A stretch of 43,628 nt of DNA from Streptomyces sp. ISL-87 (GCF_018614095.1 NZ_JAGGOY010000044.1:1-43628), one strand, 5' to 3'. Shown: positions 1-8,202, counted from the stretch's first letter. A program made the numbers and translations. Notes: generated by a model not told the origin, from the sequence alone.

Positions 1-110
1 GGAGGACCGAACGCGGAGGACCGCGCGGGAAGAGCAGCGCGGAGGACCGAACGCGGAGGACCGCGCGGGAAGGGCAGCGCGGAGGGCCGAACGCGGAGGG
101 CCGCGCGGGG
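1..110. repeat. 40-bp tandem repeat, 2.7 copies
   Basis: Units at 1-40, 41-80 and 81-110 (the last incomplete) each begin GGAGGACCGAACGCGGAGG or a one- or two-base variant. Units 1 and 2 differ at one position; in unit 3 the GGACC motifs are GGGCC. Each unit also contains the internal repeat GGAGGxCCG. The array runs off the left edge of the window, so its full size is unknown. It may be the end of a repetitive coding sequence or an intergenic repeat. Confidence 0.85.
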
Positions 111-333
111 GTGTACGTGTCCGGGAGGCGGCCCGGAGGCCGGGCGGGGCCGGTCACCCCCGTGGGCTGGGGTCACCGGAGTCACCCCTGTGACGCCCGG
201 CGGGCGGGGTTCGCATTGGCCGGAAAATCCCTGGCTCCTCTGCCCTGTGCTGTGCGTCGCCGCGGGACTACATTGCCCTCGCCCCACAGGCGCGGGGCCA
301 GGGGCTGGGGTGTGGCCGGGGCGGGAGGCATCG
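111..333. other. Leader region of the secreted-protein gene
   Basis: I see no convincing gene here. Two GTCACC-type motifs lie around 153-200 (GGTCACC and GAGTCACCCC followed by TGTGAC) and could be regulator half-sites. A purine-rich GGGAGG at about 323-328 is the ribosome binding site used to place the start of the next gene at 334. Confidence 0.4.
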
Positions 334-2208
334 ATGGTGGGTTCTGGGGTCTTCGCGAGATGGGGCGGTGCCGTTGGCGCCAAGACGGCCGCTGTGGCGG
401 CCGCCGGTGCTCTGGCTGTCACGGCCGCCGCCGGGGCGGGCGTGTGGTGGCTGACGCGGGCGCCGGAGCTGGTGGTCGTCCAGCGCAGTGCGTCGGTGTC
501 GGTCGCCGCCGGGGGTGCGCAGGTTTCCGTCGTCGGGTGTCTGGCGCATGAGCGGGCGCTGGGCGGTGGGTACGCGATCTCCGGTACGGGGTTCGCGACG
601 AGCAGTCATTTCATCGGCGGTGCCTGGCTGGCGGCGGCGTTCAACCCGGGTGATGCTCCGGCGACGCTGACCGCGTACGCGTTGTGCATCAACGCGCGGC
701 CGGAGTTCCAGTCCGGTCTGGAGTTCGCCTGGCGGGCGCATGCGTTTCGGGACCGGTTGAACAAGGTGACGGCGGTGGGCGACGGCGCTTCCATCCACGA
801 TCTGTCGACGGATGGCCCGTATGCGGATGCGGCCGGCAATGCCGTGTCCGTGCCTGTCTGCGGCGGTGGTTACACGCTGGTGGGCACCGAGTTCCGGGCC
901 GGGCGGATCCTGGCGGGCCGGGCTGTGGCGCCGGTGCCGCTGGACGGGCTGACGCCGGTGGCGGCGGTGCCGGGCGCGACGATGACGGCGCCGTGGCGGG
1001 TGTCGGTCAATCCGGGGACGGAGCTGAGTTCCCGCTCGTTCCCGCTGCCGAGGTCCGAGGACGTGGTGCGCAAGACGCGGATCGAGGATCCGCAGCCGCC
1101 GCAGGCGAACTTCGCGGTGGGGGTCCGGCCGATCTGTGTGAGGACGAAGGCGGTGTCCATCGCCAAGGTGGAGGTGCCGGTGTCCGCGGGCGGCAGCGCG
1201 GATGCCTCGGTGCGCTGCCCGAAGGAGCGGTTGGTGGTGGGCGGCGGGTTCCTGTTCCCGGCGGCCAACGAGGGCGGCGCCGCCGAGGCCCCGCAGCGGT
1301 ACTTCGGGGACGGCTGGCTGTTCGCCTCGGCCGACGCGCCGGCGGCCGGGGAGCCGTCGGGGCGCAAGGTGAGGGAGTGGCATGTCACCGGTGTCAACCA
1401 GCAGAAGGCCGGTGCTCTGTACCGGAATTCGGTGTGGGTCGAGCACAGCGATCGCGAGACGCTGACCGGCAACGGCTATTTCGACTCGCAGCCGCACAGC
1501 GGGGACGACCAGCAGCTGCGTACGGCGGCGGTGCCGGCCGTGCAGCCGCTGATCGCCAGCGCGGTGTGCGCCGTGATCGATGCCGAGCCCACTGAGCCCG
1601 CGAAGGGCGCTTCGCCGACTGCGGTCGTCCGGCCGGAGGTGCCGCCGGCTTTGGTGGTGCCGAGCCCGACGGGTTCCGCAGCGCCGTCCGTGCCGGCTGC
1701 TTCGGAGTCGCCGTCGTCTTCGTCGTCGCCTTCGGAGTCGCCGTCGCCTTCGACGGGTCCGTCCGGTTCACCGAGCGCGTCCCCCGCACCCCGTACGCCG
1801 AGTACACCGCGTACTTCGGGTACGCCGGGCCGCCCGGCCACCGGCAGTCCGACCCGGCCGGGTACGACGCCCCCGGGCAACTCCCCGACCCCGCAGCCGC
1901 AGGCTCCGGCGGTTTCCGTCCAGCAGCCGGCCGGCGGCGGCGCGCTGCGGCGCGGTTGCTACGAGACGTTCGCCGGCACGGCCCGGACGCGCCCGGGCGG
2001 CCAGCCCATCACCGATGCCCGGCACACCAGCTGGCAGCTCAAGGGGCCCAACGGGCCGATGGTGCTCGGTAGCGGCGCATCCGGCAGCTTCCTGGTGCCC
2101 CTGCTGCCTGATGGAACGTATCCGCTGGTGTTCACCGCCACTGATCCGGCGAGCGGTTTGACGGGCAGCGCGGAGATCTCGGTCCGTATCGTCGGCTGCC
2201 TCCGCTGA
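334..2208 (+). CDS. Membrane-anchored secreted protein with Pro/Ser/Thr linker, unknown function
   Basis: 624 aa. The ATG at 334 is preferred over upstream in-frame codons because GGGAGG precedes it by about 6 nt. A hydrophobic Ala/Gly/Val segment at residues 18-40 ending in VWWL looks like a signal anchor after a short basic N-terminus. Residues about 45-430 form a large extracellular region with cysteine-containing, repeated-looking stretches (GGGYxxxGTxF appears in two versions). Residues about 430-535 are a low-complexity Pro/Ser/Thr linker typical of cell-wall-spanning proteins. A compact C-terminal domain (about 540-624) has one Cys near each end, which could form a disulfide. I do not recognise the family, and no catalytic motif is evident. 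It ends just before a strong hairpin shared with the convergent pepN gene. Confidence 0.75.
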   Translation: MVGSGVFARWGGAVGAKTAAVAAAGALAVTAAAGAGVWWLTRAPELVVVQRSASVSVAAGGAQVSVVGCLAHERALGGGYAISGTGFATSSHFIGGAWLAAAFNPGDAPATLTAYALCINARPEFQSGLEFAWRAHAFRDRLNKVTAVGDGASIHDLSTDGPYADAAGNAVSVPVCGGGYTLVGTEFRAGRILAGRAVAPVPLDGLTPVAAVPGATMTAPWRVSVNPGTELSSRSFPLPRSEDVVRKTRIEDPQPPQANFAVGVRPICVRTKAVSIAKVEVPVSAGGSADASVRCPKERLVVGGGFLFPAANEGGAAEAPQRYFGDGWLFASADAPAAGEPSGRKVREWHVTGVNQQKAGALYRNSVWVEHSDRETLTGNGYFDSQPHSGDDQQLRTAAVPAVQPLIASAVCAVIDAEPTEPAKGASPTAVVRPEVPPALVVPSPTGSAAPSVPAASESPSSSSSPSESPSPSTGPSGSPSASPAPRTPSTPRTSGTPGRPATGSPTRPGTTPPGNSPTPQPQAPAVSVQQPAGGGALRRGCYETFAGTARTRPGGQPITDARHTSWQLKGPNGPMVLGSGASGSFLVPLLPDGTYPLVFTATDPASGLTGSAEISVRIVGCLR

Positions 2209-2212
2209 GCGC

Positions 2213-2237
2213 CCTGCCCCCGGCGGCCGGGGGCAGG
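2213..2237. terminator. Bidirectional terminator hairpin
   Basis: A perfect 11-bp stem (CCTGCCCCCGG paired with CCGGGGGCAGG) with a 3-nt loop lies 4 nt after the TGA at 2206-2208 and 34 nt beyond the pepN stop on the other strand. There is no U tract, as is usual in Streptomyces. Its position between convergent genes supports termination for both. Confidence 0.75.
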
Positions 2238-2271
2238 GGCAGGGGGCAGGGGTCGGCGGTGACGGTGACGG

Positions 2272-4788
2272 TCAGCCGGTGCGTACCCGCAGGGCGCGCG
2301 CGAGGTCGTCGAGCTGGTCCACGAGCTTGCGGCGCAGCAGCGGAAGGATCTCGGTGTCCTCCAGGCAGGCCCGGCCGGCCTGGAGGTTGTCCTCGTCCAC
2401 GGCGTAGGCGGGGAAAGCAAAGCGGCCGGCGGCCTCGGCGATGGCGGGGCCGCGGCGGGCGCCGAGGGGGACGACTTCGGTGTAGTACCGGTGCACGTAG
2501 TCCTTTACGAGTTCGGCCTGTTCGGGCTGCCAGAAGCCTTGGGCGGTGGCGCTGAAGAGGTAGTTGGACAGGGTGTCGTCGTGGAAGAGCCGCTGCCAGG
2601 CGGCGGCCTTGGCGTCCGGCGTGGGCAGGGCGGCGCGGCAGCGGGCGGCGCCTTCCTCGCCGGTGGCGCTGGGGTCGGCGGCCAGCGCGGCGTCGATCTC
2701 GGCCTCCGCGACGGCGCCGAGGACGGACAGCCGGGCGAGGATGCGCCAGCGCAGCTCGGGGTCGAGTTCGGGGCCGCCGGTCACGGTGTCGTCGGCGAGC
2801 CAGCCGAGGAGGGTGTCGGGCTGGGTGGCGCTGTCGATGAGGACGCGTACGGCGGCCAGCCGCATGCCCGGCTCCGATCCGTCCTCGGTGCGCCGCACCA
2901 GGGCGCGGGCGATCGAGGTGAGGGTGGCGAGGGCGGCGGTCCGCTGCTCGGGGGCGAGGTAGCGCACGGCGAGCTGGTTGCGGGCGAAGGCGAGGACACC
3001 CTGGACGATGGCCAGGTCCGGTTCCTCGGGGAGGTGTGCCTCGGCGGCGGCCAGGTAGGTGCCGGGGTCGAGTTCGCCGTCGCGGACCATGTCGCGCAGG
3101 GAGCCCCAGACGACGGCGCGGGTGAGCGGGTCGGGGATGCGGGAGAGGCCGCGCAGGGCGGTTTCGAGGGAGGTGTAGTCGAGGCGGACCTTGGCGTAGC
3201 TGAGGTCGCCGTCGTTGAGGACGAGCAGGGCGGGGCGGGGGCCGCCGACGGAGACGATCTCGTCGGAGGGGACGTCGAGGTCGAGGAGTTCGCGCAGTTC
3301 GAGGGTGCCGTCGCGTTCGCGGTCGTAGACACCGGCGGCGATGTGGTGGGGGCGGCTTCCGTGGCGGTCGACGGTGAGGGTCCAGCCGCCGGGCCCCTCC
3401 TCGGTGTGGGAGTCCTCGATGCGGGGGGTGAGGGTGTCGATGCCGGTGGTGCGCAGCCAGATGTCGGCCCAGGCGTGGACGTCGCGTTCGGTGTGGTCGG
3501 CGAGGGAGTTCACGAAGTCGGCGAGGGAGGCGTTGGCGAACTTGTGGCGGGTGAAGTGGGTGTTGATGCCGGCGAGGAAGTCCTTCTCGCCGAGCCAGGC
3601 GACGAGCTGGCGCAGGGCGGAGGCGCCCTTGGCGTAGGAGATGCCGTCGAAGTTGAGGAGTGCGGAGGCGGTGTCGGGGACGGCGTCGGCGTCGGGGGCG
3701 ACGGGGTGGGTGGAGGGCCGCTGGTCGGCGTCGTAGCCCCAGGGTTTGCGTTCCATGCCGAATTCGGTCCAGGTGCCGGTGAAGCGGGTGGCTTCGGTGA
3801 GGGTCTGGTAGCCCATGTACTCGGCGAAGGACTCGTTGAGCCAGATGTCGTCCCACCAGCGCAGGGTGACGAGGTCGCCGAACCACATGTGGGCCATCTC
3901 GTGGGCGATGACCATGGCGCGGCGCTGGCGTTCGGTGTCGGTGACGGCGGAGCGGAAGACGAATTCGTCGCGGAAGGTGACGAGGCCGGGGTTTTCCATG
4001 GCGCCGGCGTTGAATTCGGGGACGAAGGCCTGGTCGTAGGAGTCGAAGGGGTAGGGCTCGGAGAATTTCTCATGGTAGCGGTCGAAGCAGTCGGTGGTGA
4101 TGGAGAGGATTTCGGCGGCGTCGGCGTCGAGGTGGGGGGCGAGGGACTTGCGGCAGTGGATGCCGAAGGGGAGTCCGGCGTGCTCGGTGCGGACGCTGTG
4201 CCAGGGGCCTGCGGCGACGGCGGCGAGGTAGGTGGAGATGACGGGGGTCGGGGCGGACTTCCAGATGCCGGCGTTGTCGGTCTTACGGTTGCCGACGCGC
4301 TCGGTGATGCCGTTGGCGAGGACGGACCAGTGCGCGGGGGCGGTGACGGTGAACTCGAAGACGGCCTTCAGGTCGGGCTGGTCGAAGGCCGCGAAGACCC
4401 GCTGGATGTCGTCCATGAACATCTGGGTGTAGAGGTACGTCTCCCCGTCCGCGGGGTCGGTGAAGCGGTGCAGGCCCTCGCCGGTGCGGGAGTAGCGCAT
4501 CCGGGTGTCGACGCGCAGTTCGTGGGGGCCTGCGCCGAGTCCGGTGAGCGGGAAGCGGTTGCCGTCGAGGGAGGCGGGGTCGAGGGGGCGGCCGTCGAGT
4601 TCGACGGAGCGCAGTTCGTGCGGTTTCAGCTCCACGAAGGTGTCAGCGGCGGCGCGGGCGGTGAACCGGATGACGACGGTGGAGTCGAAGGTGTCGTCGC
4701 CGTCGGTGAGGTCGAGGGTGACGGCGTAGTGGTGGACGTCGATGGCCTGGGCTCGGAGCTGCGCTTCGTTGCGCGTCAGTGCGGACAT
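2272..4788 (-). CDS. pepN: Aminopeptidase N, M1 family zinc metallopeptidase
   Basis: 838 aa, near the usual 850-870 for actinobacterial PepN. It removes N-terminal amino acids from peptides in the cytoplasm. The M1 signatures are intact: exopeptidase motif GAMEN (residues 262-266) and zinc site HEMAH (296-300) with the third ligand Glu319 in LNES. A beta-barrel N-domain precedes the catalytic domain and an alpha-helical ERAP1-like C-domain follows. Candidate starts are ATG 4788 and ATG 4797 (three residues longer). Neither has a strong ribosome binding site, so the start is uncertain by three codons. It follows the chorismate mutase gene by about 41 nt in the same direction, suggesting co-transcription. 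Confidence 0.93.
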   Translation of the reverse strand: MSALTRNEAQLRAQAIDVHHYAVTLDLTDGDDTFDSTVVIRFTARAAADTFVELKPHELRSVELDGRPLDPASLDGNRFPLTGLGAGPHELRVDTRMRYSRTGEGLHRFTDPADGETYLYTQMFMDDIQRVFAAFDQPDLKAVFEFTVTAPAHWSVLANGITERVGNRKTDNAGIWKSAPTPVISTYLAAVAAGPWHSVRTEHAGLPFGIHCRKSLAPHLDADAAEILSITTDCFDRYHEKFSEPYPFDSYDQAFVPEFNAGAMENPGLVTFRDEFVFRSAVTDTERQRRAMVIAHEMAHMWFGDLVTLRWWDDIWLNESFAEYMGYQTLTEATRFTGTWTEFGMERKPWGYDADQRPSTHPVAPDADAVPDTASALLNFDGISYAKGASALRQLVAWLGEKDFLAGINTHFTRHKFANASLADFVNSLADHTERDVHAWADIWLRTTGIDTLTPRIEDSHTEEGPGGWTLTVDRHGSRPHHIAAGVYDRERDGTLELRELLDLDVPSDEIVSVGGPRPALLVLNDGDLSYAKVRLDYTSLETALRGLSRIPDPLTRAVVWGSLRDMVRDGELDPGTYLAAAEAHLPEEPDLAIVQGVLAFARNQLAVRYLAPEQRTAALATLTSIARALVRRTEDGSEPGMRLAAVRVLIDSATQPDTLLGWLADDTVTGGPELDPELRWRILARLSVLGAVAEAEIDAALAADPSATGEEGAARCRAALPTPDAKAAAWQRLFHDDTLSNYLFSATAQGFWQPEQAELVKDYVHRYYTEVVPLGARRGPAIAEAAGRFAFPAYAVDEDNLQAGRACLEDTEILPLLRRKLVDQLDDLARALRVRTG

Positions 4789-4829
4789 GGGGCCCATGCT
4801 GCCGGAAACCGCGGCTGGGCCCCAGGTGG

Positions 4830-5177
4830 CTACTCTTCGCCCGCGGCGATCGTCTCGTGGTGGCGGATGACCTCGGCGATGATGAAGTTGAGGAGTTTCT
4901 CGGCGAAGGCCGGGTCGAGCTTGGCGTTCTCGGCGAGCTGGCGCAGGCGGGCGATCTGGCTGGCCTCGCGGCCGGGGTCGGCCGGGGGCAGGTGGTGCCG
5001 GGCCTTGAGGTGGCCGACCTGCTGGGTGCATTTGAAGCGCTCGGCGAGCATGTGGACCACGGCCGCGTCGATGTTGTCGATGCTGTCCCGCAGGCGGGCC
5101 AGCTCGGCGGTGACGTTCTCGTCGATGTCGTCGACGCCGCTGGTGTCGCCGGTGTCGCTGGTGTCGCTGATGTTCAT
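4830..5177 (-). CDS. Chorismate mutase, AroQ class
   Basis: 115 aa, all-helical AroQ fold. It converts chorismate to prephenate for phenylalanine and tyrosine synthesis. After an Asp/Thr/Ser-rich N-terminal extension of about 20 residues comes the typical LARLRDSIDNIDAAVVHMLAERF helix, then a basic VGHLKARHHLPPADPGRE segment matching the active-site Arg/Lys region, and a C-terminal IIAEVIRHHE helix. The N-terminus contains a short Asp-Thr-Ser repeat encoded by a GTGTCGCTG-type repeat. It lies just upstream of pepN on the same strand, an arrangement I believe recurs in Streptomyces. Confidence 0.9.
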   Translation of the reverse strand: MNISDTSDTGDTSGVDDIDENVTAELARLRDSIDNIDAAVVHMLAERFKCTQQVGHLKARHHLPPADPGREASQIARLRQLAENAKLDPAFAEKLLNFIIAEVIRHHETIAAGEE

Positions 5178-5218
5178 GGTTCCCGAGAATACGTGGCGGG
5201 CGGGCGCGGTTCCTCGGC

Positions 5219-5290
5219 CAGTCGGTCTGTGAGACGGACGGTCAGTCGGTCTGCGAGGCGGACGGTCAGTCGGTCTGTGAGACGGCCGGT
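5219..5290. repeat. 24-bp tandem repeat, 3 copies
   Basis: Three consecutive 24-bp units at 5219-5242, 5243-5266 and 5267-5290, starting CAGTCGGTCTGTGAG and ending GGT. They differ at two or three positions. The array lies upstream of the chorismate mutase gene, about 40-115 nt from its start, so it overlaps the likely promoter region. Confidence 0.9.
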
Positions 5291-5375
5291 CGTGGCGGGG
5301 GCCTCACAGGGGCCGGGTGGCGGTGACCGACACCCGTGGGCGCGGGCGTGAGTGGTGACGCCGCCGTGCGCTTCC

Positions 5376-5420
5376 TGGGGCGCCGCCCCGGACCCCGCGC
5401 CTCAAACGCCGGCGGGGCTG
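5376..5420. repeat. Streptomyces dispersed intergenic repeat (copy 1)
   Basis: Contains GACCCCGCGCCTCAAACGCC followed by GGCGGGGCTG, with a TGGGGCGCCGCCCCG hairpin in front. I recognise this as a motif that recurs between genes in many Streptomyces genomes. A second copy lies in the opposite orientation at 7173-7221. The remainder of 5178-5572 contains no supported gene. Confidence 0.7.
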
Positions 5421-5501
5421 GACCGGGCGGGGCCGGGACAGTGGTGTTCCGGCCCCGCGGTTCCGCATCCGGCCTTACGTACATTTGGGGTATGGCGCCT
5501 C

Positions 5502-5563
5502 GTCCTTCCGGCCGGTTCACACCGCGCGCGCGGCCGGCTCGGAGCGCAGTCGGCCGGAAGGAC
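5502..5563. terminator. Long inverted repeat downstream of the trypsin gene
   Basis: Arms GTCCTTCCGGCCG (5502-5514) and CGGCCGGAAGGAC (5551-5563) form a perfect 13-bp stem with a 36-nt loop. It begins 10 nt past the trypsin stop codon on the minus strand. This is a plausible terminator or mRNA-stabilising 3' structure, though the loop is long for a classic terminator. Confidence 0.55.
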
Positions 5564-5572
5564 GGGCTCGGC

Positions 5573-6355
5573 TCACATTCCGGCGGCCGCCGCCTTGATG
5601 TCCGCCGCGAAGGTGGAGACCTCGGTGTAGACGCCGGGGTAGTTCGGGCGGGCGCAGCCCTCGCCCCAGCTGACTATGCCGACCTGGATCCACGCGTTCG
5701 CGCTGTCCCGGCGGAACATGGGGCCGCCGGAGTCGCCCTGGCAGGTGTCGACGCCGCCCTCGGGCAGGCCGGCGCAGATCTCCTCGCTGGGGACGAGGTC
5801 GCTGCCGTAGGAGGTCTGGCAGCTGGCGTCGGAGACGAAGGGCACGGTGGCCTTCATCAGGTAGCGCTGCTGGCCGCCGCCCTCGCGGGTGGCGCCCCAG
5901 CCGGCGACGGTGAAGGTGCCGTTGTCGTAGGCCTTGGTGTCGGCGATCTTGAGGGTGGGCAGGTTGACGGGCTTGGCGAGTTTGATCAGTGCCCAGTCCT
6001 TGCCCTTGCCGTTGTAGCCGGGGGCCTGGAGCACCTTGGTGGACTTGACCTTGATGGCGCTGGAGCTGCGGAGGTCGACGACTCCGGCGGTCGCGGTGAT
6101 GGTCGTGTTGTTGCCGGAGCCGTCCACGCAGTGGGCGGCGGTGAGGACGATCTGCTGGGTGTAGAGGGCGCCGCCGCAGCCCATGGAGAGCCGGACCATG
6201 AAGGGGAATTCGCCCTGTGCGGCGCGGGTTCCGCCGACGACGGGCGCCGTGGAGGCGCCGGCGCTGGTGGGCTGGAGGCTGACGGCCGCGAGGGCGACCG
6301 CGCCGACGGCGAGGCCGCGCTTGAGGAACCGGGCAAGGGTAGCCACAGTCAACAC
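5573..6355 (-). CDS. sprT: Secreted trypsin-like serine protease (SprT type)
   Basis: 260 aa from GTG 6355, chosen because GAAAGG lies just upstream and the length matches the 259-aa Streptomyces griseus trypsin precursor; longer in-frame starts add an implausible N-terminus. A basic, hydrophobic signal region covers residues 1-34, a very short propeptide follows, and the mature enzyme begins VVGG at 39. The catalytic triad is His75 (TAAHC), Asp120 (KDWALIKL) and Ser209 (GDSGGP). Asp203 at the base of the S1 pocket gives specificity for Arg and Lys. The six cysteines of this family are present. It cleaves proteins outside the cell. Closely similar to remembered S. griseus trypsin over the whole mature part. 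Confidence 0.94.
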   Translation of the reverse strand: MLTVATLARFLKRGLAVGAVALAAVSLQPTSAGASTAPVVGGTRAAQGEFPFMVRLSMGCGGALYTQQIVLTAAHCVDGSGNNTTITATAGVVDLRSSSAIKVKSTKVLQAPGYNGKGKDWALIKLAKPVNLPTLKIADTKAYDNGTFTVAGWGATREGGGQQRYLMKATVPFVSDASCQTSYGSDLVPSEEICAGLPEGGVDTCQGDSGGPMFRRDSANAWIQVGIVSWGEGCARPNYPGVYTEVSTFAADIKAAAAGM

Positions 6356-6386
6356 ACTGCCTTTCGTGGGGGGTTGGGCCGTGCGC

Positions 6387-6403
6387 GTCATCGGGTGAAT
6401 GAC
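6387..6403. promoter_or_regulatory. Inverted repeat in the trypsin promoter region
   Basis: GTCAT-N7-ATGAC, 32-48 nt upstream of the trypsin start, with another CATGAC at 6409-6414. The position fits an operator or promoter element for the minus-strand protease gene. The regulator is unknown. Confidence 0.35.
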
Positions 6404-6489
6404 AAGTCCATGACACAACCGGGGTACGGACCGCATCAAGAACGTGTTTTTGGCCAACTTTCGGCAGGACGTCCGGCGAGGGGGGCGGC

Positions 6490-7047
6490 ATGACGGAGAA
6501 CGGCAGGCGCAACCGTCCGGTCGAGCACGGATTTCCCCACCTGCCGACCGTCCGCACGGCGATCACGGCCCCGTTCCGGCGCCTCTCCCCCGCCGGGATC
6601 CGGGCCTACGGGACGAGCTTCGCCCCCGCCGACGCGGTCTTCGGCGCCGACGACGACCTCTACCTGGGGGCGCAGCGGGTGGCCTCCGCGATGATGCACG
6701 CGCTGCGGCTTCCCGACGCACGGATGGTGATCAGCTTCCGGGACATGGAGGATGCGGCCACCGTGGAACTGGCCGCGGGTCCCGAGTACTTCATCGAGGT
6801 CAACGACCGCTTCCGCACCCACCGCCGCGACCTTGCCGCGGCGCTGGCCCACGAGGTCACCCATGTCCTGCTGCACCGGCTGGACCTGAGCCTGCCGACC
6901 ACCGAGGAGAACGAGATCCTCACGCGGCCCGCTCAAAGCCCGCTGCGGCCTGTGCCATACGGTGCTCGACTGCGACACCTGACCCGGCGGCCGATTGCGG
7001 TCAACATGATGGCCGCAATCGGTTCAGCGAGTGGGTGCAGTGGGTAG
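6490..7047 (+). pseudogene. HExxH metallopeptidase-like gene with C-terminal frameshift
   Basis: The open frame is 185 aa and begins at ATG 6490 after GAGGGGGG. Residues 1-145 look normal and contain HEVTH (121-125), a zinc-peptidase motif, followed by acidic residues that could hold the third ligand. After about nt 6925 the reading frame loses the high-GC third-position pattern. From about 6925 to the TGA at 6980-6982 the +1 frame shows strong GC3 bias and encodes a tail with CGLC and CDT, which ends 8 nt before a perfect 10-bp hairpin. The natural C-terminus is thus probably in the shifted frame. The gene is frameshifted, or has an internal deletion, unless this is a sequencing error. Substrate unknown. 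Confidence 0.55.
6991..7022 (+). terminator. Hairpin after the metallopeptidase-like gene
   Basis: CCGATTGCGG (6991-7000) and CCGCAATCGG (7013-7022) form a perfect 10-bp stem with a 12-nt loop. It sits inside the nominal reading frame but directly after the stop codon of the shifted frame, which supports the view that the real gene ends at 6982. Confidence 0.6.
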
Positions 7048-7074
7048 CAATACCCCATCGCACAAAGCGAGTTT

Positions 7075-7117
7075 GCGGACCCGACCCCTCGCCAGGGGGC
7101 CGGGCCCGCATTCTTTT
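7075..7117 (+). terminator. Rho-independent-type terminator
   Basis: A stem of about 15 bp with two mismatches (GCGGACCCGACCCCT against AGGGGGCCGGGCCCGC), 4-nt loop, followed by the T-rich ATTCTTTT at 7110-7117. The T tract orients it for plus-strand transcription from the metallopeptidase-like gene. Confidence 0.65.
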
Positions 7118-7172
7118 GACCGCGGGGCGAACCCGGCCCCGCCGGACACAGCCCAGCGCCGCCGGACAGAAC

Positions 7173-7221
7173 CCCGCCCCGCCGGCGTTTGAGGCGCGGG
7201 GGCCCGGGGGCCGGCCCCCGG
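7173..7221. repeat. Streptomyces dispersed intergenic repeat (copy 2)
   Basis: Contains GCCGGCGTTTGAGGCGCGGG, the reverse complement of the element at 5391-5413, followed by a GC-rich palindrome (GGGGGCCGGCCCCC, 7206-7219). It lies between the convergent metallopeptidase-like and SDR genes. No gene is supported in 7048-7280. Confidence 0.7.
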
Positions 7222-7280
7222 CAACGGCGCCGCACCCGAACGGGGTCCGGGCGAGGCCCGGAAACCGGAACCGGAAACGG

Positions 7281-8201
7281 TCACCCGGCCCCGTACACCG
7301 GCCCCGGCGGCTCCGACTGGGACAGCAGCCTGCCCACCACCGCCCCCACCTCCCGCGGAGCAAACCGCGCGCCCCGCTCCACCGTCGGCCCCGCCCGCCA
7401 CCCCTCCATCACCGTGATCCGGCCCCCCTCCGCCTCGAACACCCGCCCCGTGACACCCGCTGACGCATCCGACCCCAGCCACACCACCACCGGCGACACG
7501 TTCTCCGGAGCCATCGCGTCGAACGCCCCGCCGTCCGGTGCCGCCATGGTCCGCGCGAACGTCTGCTCCGTCATCCGGGTCCGCGCCGCCGGGGCGATCG
7601 CGTTGACCTGGACCCCGTACCGTCCCATCTCCGCCGCCGCGACCAGGGTCAGCCCCAGGATCCCCGCCTTGGCCGCGCTGTAGTTGCCCTGCCCGACCGA
7701 CCCCAACAGCCCCGCCCCCGACGAGGTGTTCACCACCCGCGCCGCCACTTCCCGCCCCGCCTTCGCCTCACCCCGCCAGTACGCCGCCGCGTACTTCAGC
7801 GGCAGGAAGTGCCCCTTCAGGTGCACCCGCATCACCGCGTCCCAGTCGTCCTCCTCCAGGTTCACCAGCATCCGGTCGCGCAGGAACCCCGCGTTGTTGA
7901 CCAGGGTGTCGAGCCGCCCGAACGCCTCGACCGCCGCCGTCACCAGCGAGGCCGCGCCCTCCGGCGTGGCGATGTCCCCGCCGTGCGGCACCGCCTCCCC
8001 ACCCAGCGCCTGGATCTCCGCGGCCACCAGCCCCGCCGGGCTGTCGGCCGCCGGCGTCCCGTCCAGCCCCACCCCCAGATCGTTCACCACGACCCGCGCC
8101 CCCTCCGCCGCGAAGGCCAGCGCATGGGCCCGTCCCAGTCCGCGCCCCGCACCGGTCACGATCACCACGCGCCCCTCGGCCAACCCGCCCGAACCAGCCA
8201 T
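7281..8201 (-). CDS. SDR oxidoreductase, Rv3548c-like, HIP-CoA catabolic cluster
   Basis: 306 aa. Rossmann nucleotide-binding motif TGAGRGLG at 16-23, NNAG at 102-105, catalytic Ser160/161, Tyr174 and Lys178 (YSAAK). The insert after the cofactor loop and the C-terminal extension to 306 residues resemble the dehydrogenase domain of 17-beta-hydroxysteroid dehydrogenase type 4/MaoC-associated SDRs. The start has an AAGGAGAG site at 8207-8214 inside the end of the upstream gene, from which it is separated by a single base, so the two are translationally coupled. Position and direction match Rv3548c beside Rv3549c in the M. tuberculosis KstR2 regulon. The exact substrate is not established. It is probably a hydroxyacyl-CoA or hydroxy-indane-CoA intermediate. 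Confidence 0.82.
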   Translation of the reverse strand: MAGSGGLAEGRVVIVTGAGRGLGRAHALAFAAEGARVVVNDLGVGLDGTPAADSPAGLVAAEIQALGGEAVPHGGDIATPEGAASLVTAAVEAFGRLDTLVNNAGFLRDRMLVNLEEDDWDAVMRVHLKGHFLPLKYAAAYWRGEAKAGREVAARVVNTSSGAGLLGSVGQGNYSAAKAGILGLTLVAAAEMGRYGVQVNAIAPAARTRMTEQTFARTMAAPDGGAFDAMAPENVSPVVVWLGSDASAGVTGRVFEAEGGRITVMEGWRAGPTVERGARFAPREVGAVVGRLLSQSEPPGPVYGAG

Positions 8202-8202
8202 C

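Noticed and set aside
1..110. CRISPR array
   Set aside because: Units are directly adjacent with no unique spacers and no cas genes are present. The same applies to 5219-5290.
2491..5232. 913-aa open frame on the plus strand opposite pepN and chorismate mutase
   Set aside because: Antisense shadow with extremely Gly/Val/Glu-biased composition; the minus strand encodes recognisable enzymes.
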